Shown: positions 17,403 to 27,279, numbered from the stretch's first letter. The stretch is 64,000 bases of DNA from Agarivorans gilvus (GCF_001420915.1 NZ_CP013021.1:630001-694000); one strand, 5' to 3'. Program-made: numbers and translations. The notes: a model not told the origin generated them from the sequence alone.

Positions 17403-18362
17403 ATGCGCAAATCACTCCAACAAATATCTCGCGACCCGCTGCATGGGGTTTATTTTATTGGCACCACTCCGCCTAAGAAAAACACAGACATTGAAATGGT
17501 CAGCGATATCGCCGATAAACTACTGTCACGTTTAGATGAAATCGATTATGACGGCCTTATTGTTTACGACATTCAAGATGAAAGTAGTCGTATCGACAAG
17601 CCGCGCCCCTTTCCCTTTATGCAGACCCATGACCCGCGACTCTACGCTCAGTTATTAATGCACAAAAGCCAGCGTTCGGTAATCACTTACAAAAGTGTCT
17701 CTCAACGTAGCGCTGAGGACTTTGTAGGCTGGCTAAAAGAAGCGTGGCATCAATATGAAATTCGTGACTTAGTTTTGGTGGGCAGCCCTGCCGCCAACCA
17801 AGATATCAAACTCAGCCTAGCCGATGCCTATAAGGCATTAGCCGATAGCGCGCCCGACTTCTATCTTGGTGGTGTTACCATTGCCGAGCGCCACGCTAAA
17901 AAAGGCGATGAGCACACCCGGCTGCTGCATAAAACCGAGCAAGGATGCCAGTACTTTGTTACTCAGGCGGTATATAACGCCCAAGCCACCATTGATATGT
18001 TGAGTCGTTACGCTCATGCTTGTCAGCAAAACCAACAGCAACCACAACGCATTATTCTTACCTTTTCGCCTTGTGGTAGCGCTAAAACCCTAGAGTTTAT
18101 TGAGTGGTTGGGTATTTCTGTGCCAGAAGCCACCAGCTTACGAATACTCAATGCCGATAAGCCTCTAAAAGAATCGATACTGATTTGCTATAACAACCTG
18201 TTGCAAATCCTCGAAGCGGTATTGCCTTTAGGGGTCCCTTTGGGACTCAATATCGAGAGTCTCACCAACCGTAAAGAAGAAATTGACGCGGCCATTTTGC
18301 TGTATAAATTACTTAAAGCAACAATGGATAAAAAGCTGGCTCAGCTACAATTAAACAGCTGA
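17403..18362 (+). CDS. Methylenetetrahydrofolate reductase-like protein
   Basis: A 319-residue TIM-barrel protein related to MTHFR. Family-like stretches are VLVGSPAANQDIKLSLADAY, GGVTIAERHAKKGDEH, GCQYFVTQAVYN (the E. coli MetF counterpart is near FFLTQLVF) and ILTFSPCGSAKTLEF. It is not MetF-like in its N-terminus, and no folate or methionine gene is adjacent. Related short proteins are annotated as mycobacterial-type MTHFR. Reduction of methylene-THF is possible but not proven. It ends just before a bidirectional terminator. Confidence 0.7.
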   Translation: MRKSLQQISRDPLHGVYFIGTTPPKKNTDIEMVSDIADKLLSRLDEIDYDGLIVYDIQDESSRIDKPRPFPFMQTHDPRLYAQLLMHKSQRSVITYKSVSQRSAEDFVGWLKEAWHQYEIRDLVLVGSPAANQDIKLSLADAYKALADSAPDFYLGGVTIAERHAKKGDEHTRLLHKTEQGCQYFVTQAVYNAQATIDMLSRYAHACQQNQQQPQRIILTFSPCGSAKTLEFIEWLGISVPEATSLRILNADKPLKESILICYNNLLQILEAVLPLGVPLGLNIESLTNRKEEIDAAILLYKLLKATMDKKLAQLQLNS

Positions 18363-18383
18363 TTTAACTATTTAAAATACAAT

Positions 18384-18413
18384 AAAAAAGGAAGCCAATT
18401 GGCTTCCTTTTTT
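18384..18413. terminator. Bidirectional terminator between MTHFR-like gene and topA
   Basis: A perfect 30-bp palindrome: stem GGAAGCCAA/TTGGCTTCC flanked by six A and six T. It can act as an intrinsic terminator on both strands for two convergent genes. The topA stop is 4 nt beyond it. Confidence 0.9.
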
Positions 18414-18416
18414 AGG

Positions 18417-21053
18417 TTAAGCCTTTTTCTTAGGCTTCTTGCGTTTATCTTCAGCGACCCACTTACCGTCACTAAAGTAGGCTCGCCAACCGGTTGGTTT
18501 ACCGTCTACTTCACTACTGATGTATTGCTCTTTGGTTTTACGGCTATAACGGATAAGCGTTTTCACACCATCAGGATCGGCCACCGGCCCTTCTGCCAAA
18601 TAGTAAAACTTCTCAGGAAGGCGGTCTTTAAAACGCTGTAGTTCTTCAACCAGTGGTGCCCGTGTTTCACGCGAGCGCGGGAAATTGCTGGCAGCCATAA
18701 AGATCCCCGAAGCCCCATCACGTAATACAAAGTAGGCATCGCTATTAACACATGGCAGTTCAGGTAGGTGAACTGGGTCTTCGCGTGGAGGAGCCACTTC
18801 ACCATTTTTCAAAATTTTACGGGTATTGCTGCAATCTTCGCCGGTACAGGCCATGTACTTGCCAAAACGTCCGGTACGCAACTGCATGTCACTACCACAT
18901 TTCTCACACTCAACAATCGGACCGTCGTAGCCTTTAATCTTGAAATTACCCTGCTCTACGATATAACCCTCACAATCAGGGTTATTACCACACACATGCA
19001 GTTTGCGCTTCTCATCAATTAAGTAGCTATCCATTGCCGTACCACAAACAGGACAGCGCTCTTTGGCTCGTAGTGCTTCAGTTTCTTGTTCTTCGGCATC
19101 CGCGGCCACCGCTTCTTCACCGGGGATCAAGTTAATAGTGCATTTACAGCGCTCTTTCGGCGGCAGAGCATAACCTGAACAACCGAGGAATACGCCGGTA
19201 CTGGCGGTGCGGATCCCCATTGGACGCTGACAATCCGGACACTCGATATTGGTGATAACCGGGGTATTGCTGCGCATCCCTTTTTCATCATCATCGGCTG
19301 TAGTGAGCTGCTTTTTAAAGTTTTTATAGAACTGATTTAATACTTGTTTCCACTCAAAGTTGCCGTCAGCCACTTCGTCCAGACGTTCTTCCATTTCTGC
19401 AGTGAAATCATAATTCATTAAATCTTGGAAACTTTCGCACAGTCGCTCGGAAACAATTTCGCCCATTTTCTCAGCATAGAAACGGCGCCCTTCGGTGCGC
19501 ACATAACCACGGTCTTGAATGGTAGAAATAATAGAGGCATAAGTAGAAGGACGACCAATGCCGCGCTTTTCTAATTCTCGAACCAACGACGCTTCATTAA
19601 AGCGAGCCGGTGGCTTGGTAAAGTGTTGTTTAGGGTCGAGGGCCACTAAGTCTAGTGAATCACCTTGGGCAACCGCTGGTAATACTCCGTCTTCACCTTT
19701 ATTTGCTTTACCTACGGGCTGAACGCGAGTCCAACCATCAAAACGTAGGATCTTACCTTTAGCGCGAAGCTCAAAGTCACCCGCGGTAACGGTTACAGTT
19801 GTCGCATCGTATTGCGCGTCGGTCATTTGACACGCCACAAATTGACGCCAAATAAGGTCGTACAATTTAGCGGCGTCATTATCAACGCCGGCGAGTTGAG
19901 CACTGGTTACCGTAACATCAGAAGGACGAATAGCTTCGTGGGCTTCTTGAGCCCCTTCCTTGCTAGAGTAACGTAAGGGGTTTTCAGGCAGATACTTGGC
20001 ACCGAAATTATCGTCGATATAGCCTCTAACCGCCTCTACAGCGTCTTTACTCAAGTTTGTCGAGTCAGTACGCATGTAAGTGATATAACCCGCTTCATAG
20101 AGTCTCTGAGCCAACATCATGGTGCGCTTCACACCAAAACCTAAGCGAGTGCTAGCAGCTTGCTGCATGGTAGAGGTAATGTAAGGAGCCTTGGGTTTAG
20201 AACGAGTCGGCTTGTCTTCACGCTTGCTAACTTGATATTTTGCTGCTTGTAAACTAGCAACGGCTTGTTCAGCTTGCTCTTTATTGACTGGCTTAAACGC
20301 CTGGCCTTGTTGTTTGGCCACCTCTAAACGTAGCGCTTCGCCTTGAGAAGTAGCAAGGTCGGCATGAATGTCCCAGAACTCTTCTGGAACAAAGGCTTTA
20401 ATTTCACGCTCTTTTTCTACCACTAAGCGCACCGCTACCGATTGTACTCGACCAGCAGAAAGCCCACGGGCAATTTTCTTCCACAGTAAGGGCGATACCA
20501 TGTAGCCCACCACCCGATCGAGGAAGCGTCGAGCTTGCTGGGCATTTACCCTATCCATGTTTAACTCACTAGGATGAGAGAAAGCATCTTTAATCGCGGT
20601 CTTCGTAATCTCGTTAAAAACTACACGTTTAAAGCGACTATCATCACCACCAATCACTTCTTTTAAGTGCCAGGCGATGGCCTCTCCTTCGCGGTCCAAA
20701 TCGGTTGCGAGATAAATAGTGTCTGCGCTCTCGGCTAAACTTTTTAACTCATTTACTACCTTTTCCTTGCCCGGTAGGATTTGATAGTTAGCTTTCCAAT
20801 CCTTTTCTGGGTCTACCCCCATTCTGGCAACTAAGGCTTTTTGATCTTTGGCTTTCTTTAACTTAGCTTTTTCTTCAGCACTTAAGCCTTTGGTTGATAC
20901 CGGTGCGGCTTTCTTTTTAGTAGTACTACTTCCACTACTAGGCAAATCACGAATATGACCCACACTTGACTTCACCACATACTGGCGTCCCAAGTATTTA
21001 TTAATCGTTTTTGCTTTAGCGGGTGACTCCACTATAACTAGAGATTTACTCAT
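18417..21053 (-). CDS. topA: DNA topoisomerase I
   Basis: A type IA topoisomerase that relaxes negative supercoils. The 878-residue protein has an N-terminal TOPRIM (KSLVIVESPAKAKTINKYLG and DLDREGEAIAWHL). The catalytic Tyr is in YITYMRTDSTN near residue 320. Gating regions follow, then C-terminal Cys4 zinc ribbons (CPDCQRPMG, CPVCGTAMD, CEKCGSDM) and a basic tail KRKKPKKKA. An insert TTKKKAAPVSTKGLSAEEK near residues 45-65 follows the first TOPRIM strands. An 18-bp palindrome lies 28 bp upstream of the start. Full length. Confidence 0.98.
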   Translation of the reverse strand: MSKSLVIVESPAKAKTINKYLGRQYVVKSSVGHIRDLPSSGSSTTKKKAAPVSTKGLSAEEKAKLKKAKDQKALVARMGVDPEKDWKANYQILPGKEKVVNELKSLAESADTIYLATDLDREGEAIAWHLKEVIGGDDSRFKRVVFNEITKTAIKDAFSHPSELNMDRVNAQQARRFLDRVVGYMVSPLLWKKIARGLSAGRVQSVAVRLVVEKEREIKAFVPEEFWDIHADLATSQGEALRLEVAKQQGQAFKPVNKEQAEQAVASLQAAKYQVSKREDKPTRSKPKAPYITSTMQQAASTRLGFGVKRTMMLAQRLYEAGYITYMRTDSTNLSKDAVEAVRGYIDDNFGAKYLPENPLRYSSKEGAQEAHEAIRPSDVTVTSAQLAGVDNDAAKLYDLIWRQFVACQMTDAQYDATTVTVTAGDFELRAKGKILRFDGWTRVQPVGKANKGEDGVLPAVAQGDSLDLVALDPKQHFTKPPARFNEASLVRELEKRGIGRPSTYASIISTIQDRGYVRTEGRRFYAEKMGEIVSERLCESFQDLMNYDFTAEMEERLDEVADGNFEWKQVLNQFYKNFKKQLTTADDDEKGMRSNTPVITNIECPDCQRPMGIRTASTGVFLGCSGYALPPKERCKCTINLIPGEEAVAADAEEQETEALRAKERCPVCGTAMDSYLIDEKRKLHVCGNNPDCEGYIVEQGNFKIKGYDGPIVECEKCGSDMQLRTGRFGKYMACTGEDCSNTRKILKNGEVAPPREDPVHLPELPCVNSDAYFVLRDGASGIFMAASNFPRSRETRAPLVEELQRFKDRLPEKFYYLAEGPVADPDGVKTLIRYSRKTKEQYISSEVDGKPTGWRAYFSDGKWVAEDKRKKPKKKA

Positions 21054-21358
21054 ATTGCTCTTTTTTTACCATTGGGTTCGCTTAGTTGGCCAACTAAGTG
21101 AAGTAATAGATATTTGTTCTTTTTTATATTGCGCGAGAGTTGCCATAGGTCAATAACTTTTTTAAATCTTTGGCTTATTGGGCGAATAATTAAGCGCTCG
21201 ACCACAAAGATACAAACTGTTAACATCGCAAACTCATCATTATTGCGTAGAGTTATACGCTTGATTTTCTATTTTCGCCAATATAATTAACCGTTGGCAC
21301 CAAATTTTTTAACTGCAAGCGCTCTTACAGTGATAGAAAACGTAGTATAAGGAAGACT
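21054..21358. other. Divergent topA/astB intergenic region
   Basis: About 305 bp without a gene. It contains the palindrome at 21081-21098 near topA and an AT-rich stretch before astB. AAGGAAG stands just upstream of the astB ATG. No promoter was clear enough to call. Confidence 0.5.
21081..21098. promoter_or_regulatory. 18-bp palindrome in the topA leader
   Basis: CTTAGTTGGCCAACTAAG is perfectly symmetrical and lies 28 bp ahead of the topA start codon, in the presumed leader. It could be an operator or an RNA hairpin. There is no U-run, so it is not an intrinsic terminator. Function unknown. Confidence 0.5.
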
Positions 21359-22699
21359 ATGAAACATTTTGAAGTCAACTTCGATGGCCTGGTAGGGCCC
21401 ACCCATAATTATGCCGGACTTTCATTCGGTAATGTGGCTTCATTGTCCAACGCCCAAAGCGCTTCCAACCCTAAAGAAGCAGCAAAGCAAGGCCTACTAA
21501 AAATGAAGGCCCTTGCCGATTTGGGGCTAACTCAAGGTGTACTCGCGCCCCAACAACGACCGGATTTAAACTTGCTTCGCCGAATTGGTTTTCATGGCAG
21601 TGATGCGCAAATTTTGCAAAAGGCCGCCAAACACGCCCCTGACGCGCTACTAGCCAGCTATTCTGCCTCAAGTATGTGGACCGCCAACGCGGCCACAGTA
21701 TCCCCTAGCGCAGACACCGAAAATGGCAAAGTACATTTCACTCCGGCCAACTTAACCAACAAACTGCACCGCTCTATTGAGCCTCAAGTTACCGGTAACA
21801 TTCTTAAGGCTGTTTTTGCCGACAGCAAGTATTTTCAACACCATTCGCATTTGCCCGAAAATGACTACTATGGCGATGAAGGTGCCGCTAACCATACTCG
21901 CCTTTGCCGCAACTATGGAGAAGCTGGCCTTGAGCTATTTGTCTATGGGCGCACGGCGGCCAATGCCAAAGCGCCAGCCCCGATGAAGTTTCCAGCCCGA
22001 CAAACCCTAGAGGCCAGCCAAGCGGTGGCGCGCTTGCACGGCCTTGATCAAGACACCGCGCTGTTTATTCAGCAAAACCCTGCGGTGATCGACCAAGGCG
22101 TATTTCATAACGACGTGATTGCCGTGGGCAACCAAAATGTATTGTTCTATCATCAGCAGGCCTTTCTAAATAGCCAACAGCAGGTGGAGAAAATTCAGCA
22201 GGCTTTTGGTAAACACCAGCTGCATTTCATCGAAGTTAGCGATGCTGAAGTCAGTGTTGCCGAGGCAGTAAAAACCTATTTGTTTAATACCCAAATTGTC
22301 ACCTTAGCCAATGGCGATATGGCAATAATAGCTCCCACTAATTGCCAAGAATCAGCTCAAGTTAGCGCATATTTAGAACAGCTTACCAAGCGTGACACAC
22401 CGATAAAACAAGTACACTATTTCGATGTAAAACAAAGCATGAGTAATGGTGGCGGCCCCGCCTGTTTACGTTTGCGAGTGGCACTCAATGATATGGAGTT
22501 AGCCGCGGTTAACCAGCACACCTTGATGACACCTCAGCTATTCACCACCTTGAATCAATGGGTAGATAAACATTATCGAGATAGTTTGGTATTTGATGAT
22601 CTGCGAGATCCACAATTAATTACCGAGGTAAATACCGCCCTCGATGAGTTAAGCCAAATCCTTCATTTAGGCTCGGTCTACCCCTTCCAGCAAGCTTGA
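21359..22699 (+). CDS. astB: N-succinylarginine dihydrolase AstB
   Basis: Second enzyme of the arginine succinyltransferase pathway; it hydrolyses succinylarginine to succinylornithine, ammonia and CO2. The 446 residues match family length. Signatures include EVNFDGLVGPTHNYAGLSFGNVA at the N-terminus, MWTANAATVSPSADT, FFHNDVIAVGN-like VFHNDVIAVGNQNVLFYH and QSMSNGGGPACLRLRV (active-site Cys). The other ast genes are not in this window, so astB is separated from its pathway here. RBS AAGGAAG precedes the ATG. Confidence 0.97.
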   Translation: MKHFEVNFDGLVGPTHNYAGLSFGNVASLSNAQSASNPKEAAKQGLLKMKALADLGLTQGVLAPQQRPDLNLLRRIGFHGSDAQILQKAAKHAPDALLASYSASSMWTANAATVSPSADTENGKVHFTPANLTNKLHRSIEPQVTGNILKAVFADSKYFQHHSHLPENDYYGDEGAANHTRLCRNYGEAGLELFVYGRTAANAKAPAPMKFPARQTLEASQAVARLHGLDQDTALFIQQNPAVIDQGVFHNDVIAVGNQNVLFYHQQAFLNSQQQVEKIQQAFGKHQLHFIEVSDAEVSVAEAVKTYLFNTQIVTLANGDMAIIAPTNCQESAQVSAYLEQLTKRDTPIKQVHYFDVKQSMSNGGGPACLRLRVALNDMELAAVNQHTLMTPQLFTTLNQWVDKHYRDSLVFDDLRDPQLITEVNTALDELSQILHLGSVYPFQQA

Positions 22700-22724
22700 T
22701 CAATAAAACCCAATGCCCAAAAAA

Positions 22725-22747
22725 AAGCCTGATAAAATATCAGGCTT
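22725..22747 (-). terminator. Terminator of sohB (and possibly astB)
   Basis: A 10-bp perfect stem AAGCCTGATA/TATCAGGCTT with a 3-nt loop. On the minus strand a run of U follows the stem, giving an intrinsic terminator for sohB. On the plus strand the tail (CTTGGC) is poor. Confidence 0.85.
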
Positions 22748-22772
22748 CTTGGCAAATGCTTGGGGGCTAAAT

Positions 22773-23795
22773 TTATTTAGTCCAATCCCAAGATTGAGAC
22801 TGTACTAACTTCATCACGCCACGCTCTACACCCAGGCTAGCAGCTTGGCTCAGTTTTTCAGCCAATTTTTTCTTAGTATGATATTTAAGCTGCACTACAT
22901 GTTTACTTTGGTATTGCTCCATCAGGTAGTCATCGCTGGTACTCACTTCATCCACCAGCTTTAAGCCGAAGGCTTGGGTACCAAACCAGTGTTCACCGGT
23001 GGCCACTTTGGCAATATCCAGCTGCGGGCGAAACTCTTGTACGAAGTCTTTAAACAAACCGTGAGTCTCTTCTATTTCGGTTTTAAACTTGCTGCGCGCT
23101 TGTTCGGTATTCTCACCAAACATGGTCAAGGTACGCTTAAACTCACCAGCAGTGATTTGTTCAAATTCGATATCATGTTTCTTTAGCACCTTATTAAAGT
23201 TAGGTAACTGGGCGATAACACCAATAGACCCAACAATAGCAAAAGGCGCGGCCACGATTTTATCGGCTATGCAGGCCATCATGTAGCCACCACTGGCAGC
23301 CACTTTATCCACCGCAATGGTTAACTTAATTCCCTTGGCTTTAATTCGCTTTAATTGTGAAGCTGCTAAGCCGTAACCGTGAACCATGCCACCGCCACTC
23401 TCTAAACGCACCAGCACTTCATCCTCAGGGTTTGCTGTGCTAAGGACGGCCGTTACTTCTTCACGTAGGCTAGCCACTTCTTTGGCATCGAGGCTGCCTT
23501 TAAAATCAATCACAAACAAACGTGGCTTAGGCTCTTCGGCCTGTTTTTTCTGTTGTTTTTGTTGAGCCTTTAGCTGCTTTTTGTGCTGCTTTTCCTGCTC
23601 TTTAGTCATCAGCTTGTGGTTGAGTTTTTCTTCTACTTCTTTATGTTGCTCGCTTAAATCAACTAGCTCCAATTCACCACTTTTATGCTTTGTTTTCGAA
23701 GAGGCCGCGATAATCACCACCACTACCGCGACAATAGCCACCACAATGGTTAAGGCCTTCGCGAAAAATAATCCAAATTCAATCAAAAAATCCAA
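22773..23795 (-). CDS. sohB: S49-family inner-membrane peptidase SohB
   Basis: A signal-peptide-peptidase-like serine protease. The 340-residue protein has an N-terminal membrane helix (about 8-31). A Lys/Gln-rich coiled segment (KEQEKQHKKQLKAQQKQQKK) and the S49 core follow. The core holds LVRLESGGGMVHGYG, the nucleophile in DKVAASGGYMMACIADKI and the general-base Lys region GEFKRTLTMFGENTE. It lies close to topA and yciK, as in E. coli. Confidence 0.95.
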   Translation of the reverse strand: MDFLIEFGLFFAKALTIVVAIVAVVVVIIAASSKTKHKSGELELVDLSEQHKEVEEKLNHKLMTKEQEKQHKKQLKAQQKQQKKQAEEPKPRLFVIDFKGSLDAKEVASLREEVTAVLSTANPEDEVLVRLESGGGMVHGYGLAASQLKRIKAKGIKLTIAVDKVAASGGYMMACIADKIVAAPFAIVGSIGVIAQLPNFNKVLKKHDIEFEQITAGEFKRTLTMFGENTEQARSKFKTEIEETHGLFKDFVQEFRPQLDIAKVATGEHWFGTQAFGLKLVDEVSTSDDYLMEQYQSKHVVQLKYHTKKKLAEKLSQAASLGVERGVMKLVQSQSWDWTK

Positions 23796-23861
23796 AACTC
23801 TACCCTCATGTTTTTAAGCTGCTATTAGTACCACAGCTGATTGCGCTTACCAAGTAACAAA

Positions 23862-23886
23862 AAAGGCCTGCATCTAGCAGGCCTTT
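23862..23886 (-). terminator. Terminator of the VolA-like lipase gene
   Basis: A 10-bp stem AAAGGCCTGC/GCAGGCCTTT with a 5-nt loop is followed on the minus strand by further U residues, 20 nt past the lipase stop. A classical intrinsic terminator. Confidence 0.88.
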
Positions 23887-23906
23887 ATTTTTGCTCATGA
23901 TTTAGG

Positions 23907-26369
23907 CTATTGCGCGGGTGCAATTACCGAGCTATCGCTAATCACCACTGTTGGACTACCGGCATCGGCACTTACCGCATAACTCACAAACTGAGTTTGC
24001 ATTTCAACGGTACTGGCTAAACTAGCGCTGGGTGAAATTAGCGAGCTATGCACACCTTGACTGAAACGTACTGCGTAGCTGCCTACCGAGGTCACCTCGG
24101 TGCCGCTTAAGCCCATGCTGCGGATCAAGGCTTCAGTGCCCACCAAAGGAAGGCCAGTAACTTGATTCGGGATCACTTGGTCGTCGCTGCCAGCAGAGCC
24201 ATCGCCAACCACTTCATGCACCAATACCGGCACATCAAAGCCCGCTTGGGCATAGTTTAGCGGATCGGCGCCATCCACTACTGTTTGCGCCAAGCTGCCA
24301 AATACTCTGGCAAAGGCTGGAAAGTTAGCATCAATGAGCAATTGTGCCGCCTCTGGGTATTGCGCTTGGTAAGCCGCGAATTGCTCTAAGGCGGTGGCAG
24401 TTTCATTATCTTCAAAACCAAGACCTGCCGCTACTAAGCCTAAGTAGCCAGGGTTAGCTTTGAGGTTTTGCTCCACAACAGGCCCAAAGCGGGCAGAATT
24501 TTGGAAAACCCCCGCTGCGCCGCCACCAGGTACACTGAAGGATGCGCTTTGCAGACCATAATCCACTTCCATGCCCGTACCCGCAATGGTTACGGTTTTA
24601 GCTAAACTGGCTGGTGCTACCCCAACAATGGAGCCTAAGGACTGGCCCACAAAATGCACCTTGCTACCGTCGAGCTCGGCCGGCGCGGTTGCCGCTTGTA
24701 GGGCAGCTCGCAAAGCTAAAATATCAGCACTTGATTGCCGCATATTACTGCGAATACTTAAGAAACTGCCTAAATTAGCAAATACTTCTGCATTGGTATT
24801 GGCGCTAATATCAGCTTGATCATCGCCGTTTAAATCCAGCCCTCGGGTACCGTGATAAGGTAAGTCCATTGCCACTACTGCATAACCTTGCGCAGCATAG
24901 CTAGCGGCCATTAATGCAGCGGTTTCTTTCACCGAAGAAATACCATGTTGGAAGATCACCACAGGCCACCCATCAGCAGGCATAGTTTGCCCTGTTAATG
25001 TTTCGTCAGGCAAATACACATCTAGCTTGAGCTCAGCTTCACTACGTTGCTCTGGGATTGGGTTATAAGCCGTGAGATGGCGATGAGGGTCAACGTTTTT
25101 AGTCTCACCCTCTTCAACATACGTTAAACCCGCCAAGTCAGCTTGAGCCAACATCTTCGCGGCTTGAGTAGTTTGCCCACCGGCTACAAGACCACCAAAG
25201 GTAGCCACATCGAAACCGCGAGCACCGGCCTGCGCCCAGAAGCTAGTGGCACTGGTTTGATCGGCAAAATCGGCGTTACTTTGTAACAGTTGTAAAATGG
25301 CAATAGGACTATCGGTTCTCGCCTGAGCCCAACGGTTAATGTCTGCACCAGTGGGATCGGGTGCATCTAAATCAGAAATATAATAAGGCACTTTTATCTC
25401 TGACAAGTAGTACTTAGCCGCGGCAAAGCTAGCTTGGCTGCTGCCAAAGGCCGCTTCAGCTACATCGGCTGCGGTATAACCGGTATCGACAAGTGCTGAG
25501 ATAGGCAATAAACCTTGCAAGGCCATTCCACCGTAGACTTGCTGTAGGCTAGTTAATACGCTGCCCACCGATTGGGTGGTAAATACCGCGGCATAGCTTA
25601 TTTGGCCACTAATGCCCTCTGCTGCTAACAGGCCATTATTCCAGTTGGTTAAACCTTTCAATGACTGAACTGTTGCGCTGTCTTCTGCTGTAGGTGCAGT
25701 ACTCAAAAATTGATAACCACTGCCCGCTTCCACCGGGCGGCCATTATCATCAAGCAATTGCTCGGTAATCGCCACCATATAAGAGGTGGCTGGGGCGAAT
25801 GGCTTCAGCGGCGTGACCATCAGATTACCCGCTTGATAACTCACCACATAATCTTCGCCATACACAAGCTGCTGATCAATTCGGCAAGTTTGTCCCGCAG
25901 CAAAGCTGCCGCCGTTTTCGCTAACATCGCTACAGTCATCGGCAAATCCAGAGGCTCTTACCTTAAATAGCAACACCCCCTCAGCAAAAGTGCTGCTATC
26001 TATACCGGTATCTAGCTCGGGATTAAATTCTTCTTCATTGTCGCCGTAAGCCAATGGAATAGTAAATGGAACACTGGTTTGCCAACCATCTAAAGCGCCC
26101 AATACCTTAGTGATATCCTGATACTCTTGGGTCACGCTAATGGCTGCTTCACCGGGCAAATTAATGGTACCATCCAAGCTACCGCTTAGTAGCAAGTTGT
26201 TAGGTGTTGATACATCCCCGGTTAAAGGATTGAAGCGAATTTTTACTGAGTTGGGCTGTTTGACCGTGGTATCATCACCAAAATCAAAAGGTGAGTTGCC
26301 ACCACCGCAACCCACCAAGGTAACAGAAGCAAATAAAGTGACCGCTGTAGCTATTCGGGACAGACGCAT
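23907..26369 (-). CDS. Surface-exposed lipoprotein lipase, VolA/Pla-1 type
   Basis: An extracellular (lyso)phospholipase-like lipoprotein of 820 residues. The lipobox LVGC gives acylated Cys21, followed by GGGNSPFDFGDD; acidic and glycine residues after the Cys are common in surface lipoproteins. The N-terminal beta domain contains VKIRFNPLTGDVSTPNNLLLSGSLDGT, typical of the Pla-1/cef (virulence-factor lipase) family. The catalytic part has VVIFQHGISSVKETAALMA, nucleophile elbow VGQSLGSIVG and a late His in SQGVHSSLIS. In Vibrio cholerae VolA releases fatty acids from exogenous phospholipid for import. It is inserted between sohB and yciK. Confidence 0.88.
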   Translation of the reverse strand: MRLSRIATAVTLFASVTLVGCGGGNSPFDFGDDTTVKQPNSVKIRFNPLTGDVSTPNNLLLSGSLDGTINLPGEAAISVTQEYQDITKVLGALDGWQTSVPFTIPLAYGDNEEEFNPELDTGIDSSTFAEGVLLFKVRASGFADDCSDVSENGGSFAAGQTCRIDQQLVYGEDYVVSYQAGNLMVTPLKPFAPATSYMVAITEQLLDDNGRPVEAGSGYQFLSTAPTAEDSATVQSLKGLTNWNNGLLAAEGISGQISYAAVFTTQSVGSVLTSLQQVYGGMALQGLLPISALVDTGYTAADVAEAAFGSSQASFAAAKYYLSEIKVPYYISDLDAPDPTGADINRWAQARTDSPIAILQLLQSNADFADQTSATSFWAQAGARGFDVATFGGLVAGGQTTQAAKMLAQADLAGLTYVEEGETKNVDPHRHLTAYNPIPEQRSEAELKLDVYLPDETLTGQTMPADGWPVVIFQHGISSVKETAALMAASYAAQGYAVVAMDLPYHGTRGLDLNGDDQADISANTNAEVFANLGSFLSIRSNMRQSSADILALRAALQAATAPAELDGSKVHFVGQSLGSIVGVAPASLAKTVTIAGTGMEVDYGLQSASFSVPGGGAAGVFQNSARFGPVVEQNLKANPGYLGLVAAGLGFEDNETATALEQFAAYQAQYPEAAQLLIDANFPAFARVFGSLAQTVVDGADPLNYAQAGFDVPVLVHEVVGDGSAGSDDQVIPNQVTGLPLVGTEALIRSMGLSGTEVTSVGSYAVRFSQGVHSSLISPSASLASTVEMQTQFVSYAVSADAGSPTVVISDSSVIAPAQ

Positions 26370-26517
26370 ATTAGCTAATTCCTTTTAATAGTATATTTCT
26401 CAAAGAGACCTTAATTACTCGTTTACATATTTGCAACAGGTCTAACCAGATTTTGAAACACTTGTTTAAACTTCAATCAAATATTTGTGCACTAACGCAC
26501 ATCTAAAGGATTTAATA

Positions 26518-27279
26518 ATGACCACGGATATCTCTCCTCAACACTTTCAAGCCAGTGCCAACGAGTTAGCAGGCAAAGTCATCCTTGTCACCGGTGCAGG
26601 TGACGGCATTGGCCGCCAAGCCGCCTTAAGTTTTGCCAGTTGTGGGGCGAGCATTATATTGCTCGGCAGAACAGTACACAAACTGGAAGCGGTATACGAC
26701 GAAATTGAAGCACTTGGTGCTCCCCAGCCAGCCATTATTCCTTTGGACTTAACCGGTGCCAGCAAACAAAACTATCTGGATATGACAGCTACTATTGAGT
26801 CTCAATTCGGGAAATTAGACGGCGCGCTGCTCAATGCCGCTCACCTCGGGGTACTGAGTCAATTCGTGCAAATTGACGAAGAACAATGGGATAAAACCAT
26901 GCAGGTGAATGTTAAATCCCAGTTTTTGCTTAGTCAGGCACTGATTCCACTAATGCTTAAAAGTACTAATGCCTCATTGATTTTCACCTCATCCGGTGTC
27001 GGCAAAAAGGGCCGTGCCTACTGGGGCAGCTATGCGGTATCTAAGTTTGCAATTGAAGGCATGTCTCAGGTGATTGCCGACGAGTTTGATAAAACCGGTT
27101 TACGTTGCAACTGTATTAACCCAGGAGCAACTCGCACCTTAATGCGCGCCACAGCCTACCCCGGTGAAGATCCACTAAGTCTAAAAACACCGCTCGACAT
27201 TATGCCGAGTTATCTATATTTAATGAGTGATGCCAGTATCGGTATTACCGGCAGCAGCATTGACGCACAACCCAAGTAG
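26518..27279 (+). CDS. yciK: Short-chain dehydrogenase YciK
   Basis: An NAD(P)-dependent short-chain oxidoreductase of 253 residues. The cofactor motif is TGAGDGIG, NAG-like LNAAHLG follows, and the catalytic residues are in SGVGKKGRAYWGSYAVSKFA (YxxxK). The ATG at 26518 has AAAGGA seven bases upstream and is the correct start; an upstream in-frame TTG at 26485 lacks a site. The substrate of the family is unknown. It is followed by a LysR regulator and pxpABC. Confidence 0.93.
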   Translation: MTTDISPQHFQASANELAGKVILVTGAGDGIGRQAALSFASCGASIILLGRTVHKLEAVYDEIEALGAPQPAIIPLDLTGASKQNYLDMTATIESQFGKLDGALLNAAHLGVLSQFVQIDEEQWDKTMQVNVKSQFLLSQALIPLMLKSTNASLIFTSSGVGKKGRAYWGSYAVSKFAIEGMSQVIADEFDKTGLRCNCINPGATRTLMRATAYPGEDPLSLKTPLDIMPSYLYLMSDASIGITGSSIDAQPK

